NCBI RefSeq assembly: GCF_000179595.2
Contig: NZ_JH556659.1
Location: forward strand, 1,231,392-1,295,391
Length of the DNA stretch: 64,000 nt
Direction: 5' to 3'
Source of the DNA: Acetivibrio cellulolyticus CD2
GTDB lineage: Bacteria > Bacillota > Clostridia > Acetivibrionales > Acetivibrionaceae
The translations under genes and the position numbers were made by a program. Under the pieces are notes generated by a model. It saw only the letters and a list, made by a program, of their open reading frames with translations, searched no databases and was not told where the DNA came from. Positions 1 to 9,651 of the stretch are shown one piece after another. Every line of letters begins with the position of its first letter. The first letter of the stretch is position 1.

Positions 1-2
1 CA

Positions 3-1076
3 GAAGTCAAAGCAGTCAGTGGAGATACGGCTACTAGTGCTTCAAGTAATACTGCTTCGAGTACTGTTGCTGAATCAAATACGGATACAAAATCGAAGGC
101 TGATGATAAATCAGAAGCAAGTGCAGGGTCAGAGACGAATACCCAATCTACAGGTATCATAACGACCCAAGCAGCTAGTGTTGTTTTAAATGATAAAAGG
201 TTTATAAGTGCCCTTGATTCATTAGGCATAGCTTATGGACAAACTATAGAAGCTAGCTCAGCCAGGGTTTCTATTCCGGATGGAAAAGGATTTTCATTAG
301 GTATTAGTATTAGTGGGACAAGCAGTAATAAACAATTGAAGGATTTTCTAAATAAGATGAAGAACTTTAAAAACACGATTTCTATAAATAATGTTCAAAT
401 TAACAGCAATAGCGAAGATGAGCTTTTGGTTAATATGGAAATTGAGTTTTTTGGAATTGCAGATAAAAAAGCTGCATTGCAGGAGGATTTCTTTGATGTT
501 AAATGGACTCCTTTGGATCCTGGAGGCAAAAATGATATTTTTAAACCTTATGAAGGATATATGGCACCTGGCGATAAATCAGCAACCACAAACGTAAACG
601 ACAAAAATGAAGCGCAAAATATTGAAGAACAGTTGGAAGGTTATGACTTTTCGATGAGAGTACTATCTTTTGGTGCTGATATGGCTCCTCCAACAGTATC
701 TTTTGTTGGGAAAAGTGTACTTTCAAATGAAAGTACGATGCCAATCGTTTATGGTGATAATAGGGATAACGAAAATGTAGATATATATCTTGAAACTAAG
801 GATGGAAAGTTTTACTGTAAATTTAAAACGGACCATGAGGCGTTCCCTGAAATGACCTACGTGAACCTTGCGCAGTTTAAACCATCGGGAAATGAAATAA
901 AGATGCTTATTGATTCAAGCAAAAGAGTGTCAACTAACGATAATGCTGGGGTCACAATTACAGTAACAAACAAAACTCAAAAAAATATGGTTATTGATGT
1001 TGTAAATGATGATGATAATAGGCCTAGAGTCGTTATCAATAAAAGTGGAAATAATTCTATAATTAATTATAAGTAA
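3..1076 (+). CDS. PilO-like type IV pilus assembly protein (5' end outside window)
   Basis: The reading frame is already open at base 3, so only the C-terminal ~357 residues are visible. The first ~55 residues are a Ser/Thr/Ala/Asp-rich linker. A compact alpha/beta segment follows (roughly residues 60-150), with a helix ending in KDFLNKMKNF and then beta strands ending in MEIEFFG, the pattern of the periplasmic half of PilO-type proteins. The last ~150 residues are beta-rich and not recognised. PilO normally sits in the inner-membrane alignment complex with PilM and PilN. Placement directly before a prepilin and a PilX-like gene supports the pilus assignment. The family call rests on fold pattern and context, not on a strong motif. 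The membrane anchor is not in the window. Confidence 0.55.
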   Translation, partial: EVKAVSGDTATSASSNTASSTVAESNTDTKSKADDKSEASAGSETNTQSTGIITTQAASVVLNDKRFISALDSLGIAYGQTIEASSARVSIPDGKGFSLGISISGTSSNKQLKDFLNKMKNFKNTISINNVQINSNSEDELLVNMEIEFFGIADKKAALQEDFFDVKWTPLDPGGKNDIFKPYEGYMAPGDKSATTNVNDKNEAQNIEEQLEGYDFSMRVLSFGADMAPPTVSFVGKSVLSNESTMPIVYGDNRDNENVDIYLETKDGKFYCKFKTDHEAFPEMTYVNLAQFKPSGNEIKMLIDSSKRVSTNDNAGVTITVTNKTQKNMVIDVVNDDDNRPRVVINKSGNNSIINYK

Positions 1077-1194
1077 GGAAGCCCATTTGGGTCAAATAAG
1101 GCTGGAACGTGAGATTATAGCCGAAGTTATGTTTTCAGCATACCAATAAAAACGTCTTTATATATTGATATCTTTGATGATAGGGAGATGGAAA

Positions 1195-2070
1195 ATGAAA
1201 GCTAAAGGTATTTTCACACACCTATCTAAATTATCCGCAAATAAAAAGGGCTTAACGTTGATTGAAGTGATTGTATCTATTGGGATACTGGCTATTGTAA
1301 CCGGTCCTTTTTTGGGTACAATTATTCTTTCAACACGAAATAATGCTTATTCCGAGCAGGTTCTTAAGGCTTCGGAATTATCGCAAACAGTAATGGAAGA
1401 AATCAAGTCAAAGCCTGATTTTTTAGATATTGAGGCTGTTTCAGAAGCTGATGCCAAAACTACGGATTATAAAGAATACTTGATGGAAGATGATTATAGG
1501 GTGATGTACAAAATTATAAAAAAAGAAGGAACTATATCATCGTTAAGTGGGACATACAATTTTCCAGAAATAAGTGATATACCTGATAGCAATTTAAACT
1601 TTTCGGTAAACTCGGGAAATGTTTATTTAAACCGTGTATCTTACAACTTAAACTTTGAGCTTGTTCCTGTAAATTACTTTATTGATATAAGCGAAGCAAG
1701 CGGAATATGCACTTATAAGTTTTATGATGAGAAGGGGTCTTATTTTCAGACAGCAGAGCTCTTGAATGTGACTGAAACAGACCCGATAAAAATCAAGATT
1801 GAATATTTAAATGGCAGTGAGGATATTTTTAAGTTAAATGTAAACCTGAATAAGGTTAGTGAGAATAGAAAGGTTATTTTTTACGTTGTTAATGATGAAG
1901 GAGATAGCCTGCAAATAAAGAATGTGGGGACGAGACCATTTTATCAATTTGATGAGGTAGGTACCAACTGTGAAGAATACTATAACGTACTCTTTAAGAT
2001 TGAATTGATTGTAGAGTATAAAGGCCAGGAGTTAAATAAAATGTTATCATATGTAAAGAAAATCAGGTGA
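1195..2070 (+). CDS. Type IV minor pilin (prepilin N-terminal methylation domain)
   Basis: The N-terminus has a class III signal: a short basic leader ending NKKG, then LTLIEVIVSIGILAIV, with the invariant Glu at +5 of the mature protein. The prepilin peptidase would cut after Gly and methylate the new N-terminus. The remaining ~250 residues form a beta-rich globular domain without a recognised family. I choose ATG 1195, preceded by AGGGAG at 1182-1187, over the TTG at 1165, which has no ribosome binding site. The stop overlaps the alternative GTG of the next gene, so the two are translationally linked. Length and position next to a PilX-like gene point to a minor pilin of the PilV/PilW kind, not the major subunit. 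Confidence 0.82.
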   Translation: MKAKGIFTHLSKLSANKKGLTLIEVIVSIGILAIVTGPFLGTIILSTRNNAYSEQVLKASELSQTVMEEIKSKPDFLDIEAVSEADAKTTDYKEYLMEDDYRVMYKIIKKEGTISSLSGTYNFPEISDIPDSNLNFSVNSGNVYLNRVSYNLNFELVPVNYFIDISEASGICTYKFYDEKGSYFQTAELLNVTETDPIKIKIEYLNGSEDIFKLNVNLNKVSENRKVIFYVVNDEGDSLQIKNVGTRPFYQFDEVGTNCEEYYNVLFKIELIVEYKGQELNKMLSYVKKIR

Positions 2071-2075
2071 TTTAT

Positions 2076-4430
2076 ATGTATGTCAGGTATTTGCTCAAGT
2101 CCAAAAAGGGTTCAACACTGATACTAACCATTCTGATAATTATAGTGATGTCTTTACTTGGAATTTCTCTTATGGCAGTAACTCTGAGCTCAATGAAAAT
2201 GAGCATTTTTCATAATGATCTGGAAAAGGCTTACTCCCTAGCCGAAGCTACTGCGGAAGAAATAATCAGTAAAGTTGATCAAAAAGTTGCTGATATTCAG
2301 GAAGCTTCAAGGATTCAGGCTTCTGATGACTTGAGGGAGCAGATAAAGTATAATCCGATTTCCTTGAGAGATCCAGAAGGAAATATATCTTTAGAAACAT
2401 CTGACCCTAATAATGTGTCAAAACTGGAGCAAGAATACGAATTAAAATATTTTACATACTTTAAAGATAGCTTAGTTACACAATTTGGTGCAGTAAACAA
2501 TACTGACAAGATGAAAGAACTTCTTGGCACAGAAGAAATTGATGCTGATGGAATCACTGTTTTTAAGGAGTTAGCAACTGGCGATGGCAGGTTGATTTTT
2601 AGATCGGCCCAATTTGATAGTGCAAACTACACTTTAAGCATAAGGGTTGGCGGTTTGTATAACGGCTATGAAAAGGACATTGATGTTGTTTTGAACCTTT
2701 TGGCAGAACCTGATGATACACCGTACCAGCCGATAGTACAGTCAAGAATAAAAAATCCTGTTAAGTACGATATTTTAAAGAAGGCTATTGTGACAGAAAA
2801 AAATCTTATTGCTACAGGTGGAAATGTTACTGTTACAGGAGATGTTCTGAGCTTTGGAACAGTTCCGGTAGTTGATGACACACTTCTTCCAAAGGATAGA
2901 TTTGAAGATTGGACTGCAAATTGGAACAGATATGGTGGAATTATGGTTGGAATGTGTCAGGATGCAGCGGATGTATGTGCTGAGATGGGGTTTGATTCAA
3001 GTAGGACAGGTACTAATAACTATGGTTCATTGACTATAAACGGTAATGCTTCTACCATGGGTTATATACATTCTCTCTATAGTACAAGTATTAATCCTTC
3101 AAGTATATCAATCACTGGGGACTCTTATGCAAGGTCTTTAAGATCAGAGAAAAATTCAAACTATTCGACTCTTAATCTAAACAACTTATCGACGCTTGAC
3201 AACCTTCAAATTGATTCAAATGGTACAGTGGTAAACATAAATGGCGTATATAAGGGCCTGGTAGATACATCACATGTTATCGACGGAAGCGGCAGTTATA
3301 CAGTGGCAACTGAGGATGAACTTGTTCCTAAAAGGACAAGCAGTGTAATTGTTAATGGGGACTCAATTTTAAACTTTATGGATGCAATATATATTGGTGG
3401 AAGTACTTTTTTTAAGAATCTGTTAGATGGCAGTGAGTTCCCTTATATGTCTGGAATATCTGCACTTAAATCAACTATGAGGATAAGCAATGCCTTTACG
3501 AAAGATGATCCTTCAAACCCGGAAAACAAAATATTCTGGTATGAGGGAGGGAGTTATATTGATCCTTCAGAAACAGCTAGTTTTAAGTCTTATTCAAATG
3601 GTTCTGTGCAAATGATTTCAGGAAGAGCATCCAGGCCAGACTATTTTCCACTTATTAACCGTGCGATGCATTTTAAAAAAGTTTGGACTGATCTCTGGTT
3701 GACTGACATTAATGGAATTTTTCCTACATATGTAAATGCTGACAGTATAAATATAATGGGTAATGGGATTACTGCTGATGGAAAACTTAGAGGTTACTCA
3801 AATGGAGTAATTATTGCAAATGGGACTGTATATGACAGCTATCAATTTGAGGAAATACATGATCCGTCATTATTTCACATAAATGTTCAAAAACCTGCTA
3901 TTAAAGCATATTATAATCAGATTAGCGGTCTCTTAAGTGACTCCTACAATTCTGAATACACTAGGCTGAATTTTGCGGCACCTACCAAAAACATCAATAA
4001 CTACATAGACAGCAACTTTGTCGGGACAAACATGATAGTTGCCAACAAGCCCTATGTAAGTTCAAATTCTGATTTGGGGTTTGTCTATTATGGAAATAAA
4101 GATGTAGAAATTAAAGAGTCCGGAGGAAATTGGTACATAAACAGTGAGATTATGCCGATAACCAAGGGGATAATTTATGTCGATGGAAATATTTATATCG
4201 ACGGTGGTTTTGACTTTACAGGTACTTTATTAGCTTCAAAGAACATTATATTTTTGGGCGATGCAAATGTTACATATGATGAAAGTGCAATAGATGCACT
4301 ACTTAAAGCAGATGTAAACATAAATGGCTTCTTTGGTTTGCTTACATATGAAATACCTGATGAGACACTTGAAAGTCAGAGGATATCTACAAAGAATACC
4401 AGGATAGAAAAATGGAATGAAATTAAGTAG
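2076..4430 (+). CDS. PilX-like pilus-associated membrane/secreted protein
   Basis: After a short basic leader (LLKSKKGS) there is one hydrophobic helix (TLILTILIIIVMSLLGISLM) and then about 740 mostly beta-strand residues, many short and G/S/N-rich like a right-handed beta-helix. This layout, a PilX-like N-terminus with a long exported body, is common in Firmicute type IV pilus operons. AGGTGA at 2065-2070 lies 5 nt before ATG 2076, which I prefer to the GTG at 2067 that overlaps the previous stop. It is far longer (~785 aa) than PilX of proteobacteria (~200 aa), so it may combine a pilin-like anchor with an adhesin body. The stop is 18 nt before the next gene, suggesting one operon. The role is inferred. 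Confidence 0.65.
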   Translation: MYVRYLLKSKKGSTLILTILIIIVMSLLGISLMAVTLSSMKMSIFHNDLEKAYSLAEATAEEIISKVDQKVADIQEASRIQASDDLREQIKYNPISLRDPEGNISLETSDPNNVSKLEQEYELKYFTYFKDSLVTQFGAVNNTDKMKELLGTEEIDADGITVFKELATGDGRLIFRSAQFDSANYTLSIRVGGLYNGYEKDIDVVLNLLAEPDDTPYQPIVQSRIKNPVKYDILKKAIVTEKNLIATGGNVTVTGDVLSFGTVPVVDDTLLPKDRFEDWTANWNRYGGIMVGMCQDAADVCAEMGFDSSRTGTNNYGSLTINGNASTMGYIHSLYSTSINPSSISITGDSYARSLRSEKNSNYSTLNLNNLSTLDNLQIDSNGTVVNINGVYKGLVDTSHVIDGSGSYTVATEDELVPKRTSSVIVNGDSILNFMDAIYIGGSTFFKNLLDGSEFPYMSGISALKSTMRISNAFTKDDPSNPENKIFWYEGGSYIDPSETASFKSYSNGSVQMISGRASRPDYFPLINRAMHFKKVWTDLWLTDINGIFPTYVNADSINIMGNGITADGKLRGYSNGVIIANGTVYDSYQFEEIHDPSLFHINVQKPAIKAYYNQISGLLSDSYNSEYTRLNFAAPTKNINNYIDSNFVGTNMIVANKPYVSSNSDLGFVYYGNKDVEIKESGGNWYINSEIMPITKGIIYVDGNIYIDGGFDFTGTLLASKNIIFLGDANVTYDESAIDALLKADVNINGFFGLLTYEIPDETLESQRISTKNTRIEKWNEIK

Positions 4431-4448
4431 GTTAAAGGTGATGGTTGC

Positions 4449-7400
4449 ATGTTTAAGAAAACAAAAGTTGTAATTGTAATTTTAGTTTTTGTACTGCAGA
4501 TGGTGATGCAGTTTGAATTCATTGGTACAACATCGTATGCTGCTAATACAGGAATTATAAGGGTTGAGTTTTTTAATAGCAACACATCTGACTCGATAAA
4601 CACTATATACCCTAATTTTAGGGTTACAAACTTAGGGAGTACTTCTTTAGATCTTTCCAAAGTAAAACTGAGATATTACTACACAATAGATGGTGATAAA
4701 AGTCAAAACTTCTGGTGTGACTGGTCATCAGTTGGCAGTTCAAATGTTACAGGGACATTTATGAAGTATGTTACACCATATACTAATGCTGATTATTACA
4801 TTGAGATAGGATTTAAAAGTGGAGCGGGATATCTGACTTCTGGGTCTAACATTGAGGTAAAATCAAGGATTGCAAAAACGGACTGGAGCAATTATAGTCA
4901 GAAAAATGATTATTCATTTAATTCGTCCGCTTCAAATTATGTTGAGTGGAATTATGTAAGTGGTTTAATTGATGATATAGAAGTATATGGAATTGCACCG
5001 GGTGAACTTTCGTCAACGTCAACACCTAGCATAACACCAACGCTAACATCAACACTAACACCACCAACAACAATACCGACCGTGACTCCAACTTCATCTT
5101 CTACGATTTTAAAGGTTGAGTTTTATAATGGAAATACCAGCGCAACTATAAATACTATATATCCTAATTTTCGGATAACTAACTTAAGCAGCTCTTCAAT
5201 TGATCTTTCCACAGTAAAACTTAGGTATTATTATACAATCGATGGTGAAAAAAAACAAAGCTTTTGGTGTGATTGGTCAACAGTAGGAAGTGCAAATGTA
5301 AATGGTACGTTTACGAAACTAGCAACATCATATACTACAGCAGATTATTATATGGAAATTGGATTTACTAGTGGAGCTGGATATCTGACTTCAGGGTCGA
5401 GTATTGAAGTTAAAACAAGGTTTGCTAAAACAAATTGGAGGGATTTTACACAGACGAATGACTATTCATTTAATGGAACTATAACATCTTATACCGAGTG
5501 GAATTATGTAACAGCTTATGTTGATAATTCTCTTGTGTGGGGAATTCCACCTGATATATTTTATGCCACTCCAACACCAACAGCTACTCCAACGCCAATA
5601 CTTACGTCAACACCAACAGCCACTCAAACTCCAACCCCAACTGTAACACCTATTGTGACAACAGCACCGCAAAGAGAAGCTGGTGCATGGTATATGTTTG
5701 ATAGTACAATCACTGGTTCCACTACCTTATCCAAAGATTATAAAGGAAATTATGGAAATGCAACCTTGAATTCAGGTGCTATTATTACTTCTGGGCGGAA
5801 TAGAAATGGTTTGTCTTTAGATGGTGTTAATGATTATGCCAGCCTTCCTTCAGGTATTGTTAGTTCGTATGGTGATTTTACCATAGCTACATGGGTTAAG
5901 CTTGATACTAGTAGCAATTGGCAGAGGATATTTGATTTTGGTAATAATACAAGTTCCTATATGTATCTGTCTCCCAATTGTCCTGATGTATCTGCTAAAG
6001 GGGTTAAATTTGCAATAACCACAGGTGGAGGATGGTCTGAACAGACTATTTCATCAGGATACAATCTGCCAATAGGTGTGTGGAAGCATGTTGCAGTGAC
6101 TTTGTCTGGTAATACAGGTATTTTATATATTGATGGAGTTGAGGCCGGAAGAAACAGCAGTATGACCTTAAAGCCATCCAGTTTAGGCAGCACTTCAAAT
6201 AACTATATAGGAAAATCACAGACTAGCTCCGACCCATATTTGGACGGAATGATAGATGATTTTGTAATCTATAACAGGGCATTAAGTGATTCTGAGTTAA
6301 AGACCCTTGCAGGTTCTGCAACAAGGATAAATGACTCGGATTCAGGAATAGTTTACAGCTCAGGCTGGAGTTATAAATCTGGCAGATCAGGCAGTGATTA
6401 TCTTTATGACGTGCATGATTCTGATTCGGCAGGCGGAGAAGATTATTTTGAGTATACATTTAGAGGTACAGGTGTAAATTTTATTGCTCCGAGATATAAT
6501 GGGAATTCAGATGCTGCTATATATATTGATGGAGTATATAAGAAAACCATGTCAATGAGCGGTGCTTCAAATTATATTTCTCAAACGGTAACTTATAGTA
6601 TACTGGATTTGACCCCCGGAACACATACAATTAAGGTTTCATGTTATAACAATACATGGGGAGTTGCTGATGCCATTGATATCTTGTGCAGTAACCAAAC
6701 ACCAACGGATATAGTGCTGCCAAATACAACTATAGAGGAAAATATTCCGGCTGGTACAATGGTTGGTAATTTAGGTACCATTGACTTTAATTCTGAAGAT
6801 ACATTTACATATGCACTTGTATCGGGAGAGGGGTCAACTGATAATGCGAGTTTTAGTATAGCTGGCAACCAACTTATGATTTTGGGCAGCCCTGATTACG
6901 AAACCAAAAACAGTTATTATATAAGGTTACGGACTACTGATGCAGGTGGGCTTTACTATGAGAAGGCATTTATAATATCAGTTACAGATGTAGTTGAGGC
7001 AACACCAACGCCAACAACAACTGCAACACCTAAGCCTACAGCAACTCGTACACCCGGACCAAGTCCTACGATTGGACAAGGAAGCGGTCTAAGAGGGGAA
7101 TACTATGACAATATGGATTTTACGAATATAAAAGAAGTCAGAATTGACCCTGAGGTAAATTTTGACTGGGGTGCAGGGTCACCAAGTTCATACATCGATA
7201 AAGATACCTTTTCGGTAATATGGATAGGCAAGGTACAGCCGTTATACTCGGAAGAATATACTTTCTATACAATTTCAGATGAAAGTATAAAGCTATGGGT
7301 AAACGGTGTTCCTCTGATAGATAACAGTATAGATCATACATCAACGGAAGACTTTGGAATTATAGACCTTGAAGCCGGGCTAAAATACGATATTAGAATT

Positions 7401-8081
7401 GAGTATCATGAAAAAACTTCAAATGCTGTGGCACAGCTTTTATGGTCAAGCCCAAGCCAGGAAAAAGAAGTTATACCTAGAACACAATTATATCCACCTA
7501 AAATGTTCACTGCACTGGAACACTCAGTCAGAACTGTTGGCAATGATTTTGCCATCGGGGACTATGTACCTGTACGGATGAAGATACAAGTTTTATGGTC
7601 TATAGATAATCCTGTGATAGGCCTGGATTTGAATGTGCGCAAACCGGATGGCACAGCTAGCGGATTTATTTTAAAAGAAATTATGTCAGGGTCTAGTATC
7701 AATAAAAATATGTTTAGAGTATATGTGAACGGATCAATTGTGGGCCAAACAGGGTTTACTGTCTGGACTGAAGGAACAGGAAGCGATAGAAAACTTAAAG
7801 TTAAGGTGTTAAGAAGTTTTACACAAAATAATGTGCTCCAAATAGATTATATTGTTAAAGCTACGGCATCTACTGCTGTGTTTAATATGGGAATAAAAGA
7901 ATATTTAGATGCTAATTCACTGAACAATGTTAACATGAAAATTTTCTATGAAATAAGCGAATGGGATGATTTAGGCCTTGTAATTTCTGAAGCTTATTCC
8001 AAAGACTCAACACTAGATTCTAGTGAAAAGAGTAAATTCCAAGCTGATATAAAACTGGAAGATCCGATACTTCTTGAATAA
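4449..8081 (+). CDS. Secreted multidomain CBM3-CBM3-LamG-cadherin-like-PA14 protein
   Basis: A 1210-residue exported protein without dockerin, SLH or sortase signal. Order by approximate residue: signal peptide 1-31; CBM3 at 36-180; Thr/Pro linker; second CBM3 at 221-370; Thr/Pro linker; LamG/concanavalin-like domain 412-612; beta-sandwich module 628-740; cadherin-like domain 750-850; Thr/Pro linker; PA14 domain 879-1018 (GLRGEYY start, TFYTISDES, WVNG); an unrecognised beta-rich C-terminus. Both CBM3 copies keep FWCDWS and the aromatic-rich core of the cellulose-binding family. No catalytic domain is visible, so binding or adhesion is the likely job. AAAGGTGA precedes the ATG. The gap to the pilus gene is only 18 nt and a terminator follows at 8145, so it probably ends the pilus operon. 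Confidence 0.85.
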   Translation: MFKKTKVVIVILVFVLQMVMQFEFIGTTSYAANTGIIRVEFFNSNTSDSINTIYPNFRVTNLGSTSLDLSKVKLRYYYTIDGDKSQNFWCDWSSVGSSNVTGTFMKYVTPYTNADYYIEIGFKSGAGYLTSGSNIEVKSRIAKTDWSNYSQKNDYSFNSSASNYVEWNYVSGLIDDIEVYGIAPGELSSTSTPSITPTLTSTLTPPTTIPTVTPTSSSTILKVEFYNGNTSATINTIYPNFRITNLSSSSIDLSTVKLRYYYTIDGEKKQSFWCDWSTVGSANVNGTFTKLATSYTTADYYMEIGFTSGAGYLTSGSSIEVKTRFAKTNWRDFTQTNDYSFNGTITSYTEWNYVTAYVDNSLVWGIPPDIFYATPTPTATPTPILTSTPTATQTPTPTVTPIVTTAPQREAGAWYMFDSTITGSTTLSKDYKGNYGNATLNSGAIITSGRNRNGLSLDGVNDYASLPSGIVSSYGDFTIATWVKLDTSSNWQRIFDFGNNTSSYMYLSPNCPDVSAKGVKFAITTGGGWSEQTISSGYNLPIGVWKHVAVTLSGNTGILYIDGVEAGRNSSMTLKPSSLGSTSNNYIGKSQTSSDPYLDGMIDDFVIYNRALSDSELKTLAGSATRINDSDSGIVYSSGWSYKSGRSGSDYLYDVHDSDSAGGEDYFEYTFRGTGVNFIAPRYNGNSDAAIYIDGVYKKTMSMSGASNYISQTVTYSILDLTPGTHTIKVSCYNNTWGVADAIDILCSNQTPTDIVLPNTTIEENIPAGTMVGNLGTIDFNSEDTFTYALVSGEGSTDNASFSIAGNQLMILGSPDYETKNSYYIRLRTTDAGGLYYEKAFIISVTDVVEATPTPTTTATPKPTATRTPGPSPTIGQGSGLRGEYYDNMDFTNIKEVRIDPEVNFDWGAGSPSSYIDKDTFSVIWIGKVQPLYSEEYTFYTISDESIKLWVNGVPLIDNSIDHTSTEDFGIIDLEAGLKYDIRIEYHEKTSNAVAQLLWSSPSQEKEVIPRTQLYPPKMFTALEHSVRTVGNDFAIGDYVPVRMKIQVLWSIDNPVIGLDLNVRKPDGTASGFILKEIMSGSSINKNMFRVYVNGSIVGQTGFTVWTEGTGSDRKLKVKVLRSFTQNNVLQIDYIVKATASTAVFNMGIKEYLDANSLNNVNMKIFYEISEWDDLGLVISEAYSKDSTLDSSEKSKFQADIKLEDPILLE

Positions 8082-8144
8082 AAAGCCGAAGTAATATTTT
8101 CAGCTTGAAGACTACTATCTAGAGTTTTGAAACCGCCTTATATT

Positions 8145-8198
8145 GGAGTATGTGATTACAGTACTTAAACCAGTAATGTAATCACTCTACTCCTTTTC
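8145..8198 (+). terminator. Intrinsic terminator of pilus/CBM3 operon
   Basis: GGAGTA plus TGTGATTACA pairs with TGTAATCAC plus TACTCC across a short loop, followed by TTTT. It lies about 65 nt after the CBM3 gene and is the only clear stop signal for the operon. Confidence 0.75.
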
Positions 8199-8337
8199 TA
8201 TTGTGCATGATTTTTTAAATATAGAATATTAAAATTCTCCTTAAGTTTTATTAAAATTAAATATTCTGTTTTAAAAGTATATAAGTTTAGTTATAATAAG
8301 CTTATAATTCTTAAAGCAGACAAAAAGGTGGATGCAA

Positions 8338-9198
8338 ATGATAAGATTTGGACCTTCAGGAAATTCGGAAAGTTTTTATGAACAGGGATACAAATCCTCT
8401 GTTCAAATGCCTGCGTGGCTTTGTGATATGGGCCTTAATGCTTATGAATATCAATGCAGCAAAGGAATAAAAGTTAGTGAGTCCACAGCGAGAAATATTG
8501 GAGAAGAAGCATCTAAAAACGGCATATACTTGAGTATTCACGCTCCTTACTATATAAATATGGCAAGCGAAGAGGAAGAAAAGAGAATTAATTCCAAGAG
8601 GTATATTCTTGAAACTTTAATTTGTGCTAAATGGATGCGAGCAAAAAGAATAGTAGTACATACAGGTTCTTACAGCAAGGTGGACAAAAAGTGGGCGCTT
8701 AAGATGGCTTGCGAAGTTATGAAAGAGGTTTTGGGAGAGGCAAAGGAAAGCGGTCTTGATGATGTGGGTATCTGTCCTGAAGTTTTGGGAAAGCAAAATC
8801 AGCTAGGTTCGCTTGAAGAAATAATTGAAATATGCAAAATTGATGAAAGCCTTATCCCAACTGTTGATTTCGGGCATATTCATGCGAGAGGGCTTGGGAT
8901 TCTTAATTCAATTGAAGATTTTGAAGCAGTATTGAATACAATTGAGAACGCGTTAGGCTTTGAGAGACTTAAGAATCTGCACTGCCATTTCAGCAGAATT
9001 GAGTTTACCAAGGGTGGAGAAAAAAGACATTGGACTATCGATGATATTCAATTCGGCCCTGAATTTGAATATTTGGCTGAGGCTATATATAAAAAGAAAA
9101 TGGAGCCGGTTATAATTTGTGAGTCCAGAGATAATATGGCGGAAGATGCGCTTAAACTAAAGAAAATATATGAAAATGTTGCGGGGGATAGAAAATGA
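8338..9198 (+). CDS. TIM-barrel endonuclease IV / sugar-isomerase-like protein
   Basis: About 286 residues of the AP-endonuclease-2/xylose-isomerase-like TIM barrel superfamily. Metal-ligand-like motifs are in order: SIHAPYYINM, VVHTGS, ICPEVLGK, VDFGHIHARG and HCHFSR, which matches the Nfo (endonuclease IV) scaffold. Nfo cleaves abasic sites in DNA; several close relatives have unknown substrates, so the exact reaction is open. ATG 8338 is chosen because the AAAGGTGG at 8324-8331 directly abuts the alternative ATG at 8332. The stop overlaps the start of aroQ by 4 nt (ATGA), so the two are co-translated. Confidence 0.75.
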   Translation: MIRFGPSGNSESFYEQGYKSSVQMPAWLCDMGLNAYEYQCSKGIKVSESTARNIGEEASKNGIYLSIHAPYYINMASEEEEKRINSKRYILETLICAKWMRAKRIVVHTGSYSKVDKKWALKMACEVMKEVLGEAKESGLDDVGICPEVLGKQNQLGSLEEIIEICKIDESLIPTVDFGHIHARGLGILNSIEDFEAVLNTIENALGFERLKNLHCHFSRIEFTKGGEKRHWTIDDIQFGPEFEYLAEAIYKKKMEPVIICESRDNMAEDALKLKKIYENVAGDRK

Positions 9199-9623
9199 AA
9201 AAAATATTAATCATTAACGGGCCGAATTTAAATCTATTAGGAACCAGAGAAAAAGCTGTATATGGAAACGAAACACTTGAAGATATAGCTAGAAAGACAA
9301 ACCTTGAGGCTCAAAAGCTTAATGTTGATGTGGACTTTATCCAGACAAACCATGAAGGTGAAATCATTGACAGGATCCATGAGGCAAGGGGAAAGGTTGA
9401 TGTTATAATAATCAATCCTGGAGCATATACTCATTACAGTTTAGCAATACGAGATGCTATAAAAGCTGTTGAGATACCTGCAATTGAAATTCATTTGTCA
9501 AATATTCATGCAAGAGAGGAATTCAGGAGTCATTCGGTTATTGCTCCGGTTTGTGTGGGGCAAATCTGTGGCTTTGGAAGTATCAGTTATATTTTGGGAC
9601 TAAATGCGGCAGCAATGTTATAA
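9195..9623 (+). CDS. aroQ: 3-dehydroquinate dehydratase, type II
   Basis: Converts 3-dehydroquinate to 3-dehydroshikimate in the shikimate pathway. At 142 residues it has the usual size of the dodecameric type II enzyme. The hallmark N-terminal INGPNLNLLGTRE is present, followed by the flexible lid with the catalytic Tyr (AVYGNETL), the NPGAYTHYS segment, and the substrate-binding HLSNIHAREEFRSHS. It overlaps the preceding TIM-barrel gene by 4 nt and is 28 nt upstream of an M24 peptidase, an arrangement common near efp in Firmicutes. No truncation is seen. Confidence 0.96.
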   Translation: MKKILIINGPNLNLLGTREKAVYGNETLEDIARKTNLEAQKLNVDVDFIQTNHEGEIIDRIHEARGKVDVIIINPGAYTHYSLAIRDAIKAVEIPAIEIHLSNIHAREEFRSHSVIAPVCVGQICGFGSISYILGLNAAAML

Positions 9624-9651
9624 AAACAAGAATCTAATTTAGGGTGATATA

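Noticed and set aside
1077-1194. Possible c-di-GMP riboswitch before the minor pilin
   Set aside because: Pilus genes in clostridia often have one, but the conserved GEMM-I and c-di-GMP-II sequence blocks are absent here.
4449-8081. Cellulosomal scaffoldin or dockerin enzyme
   Set aside because: CBM3 modules suggested it, but no cohesin, dockerin or catalytic domain is present.
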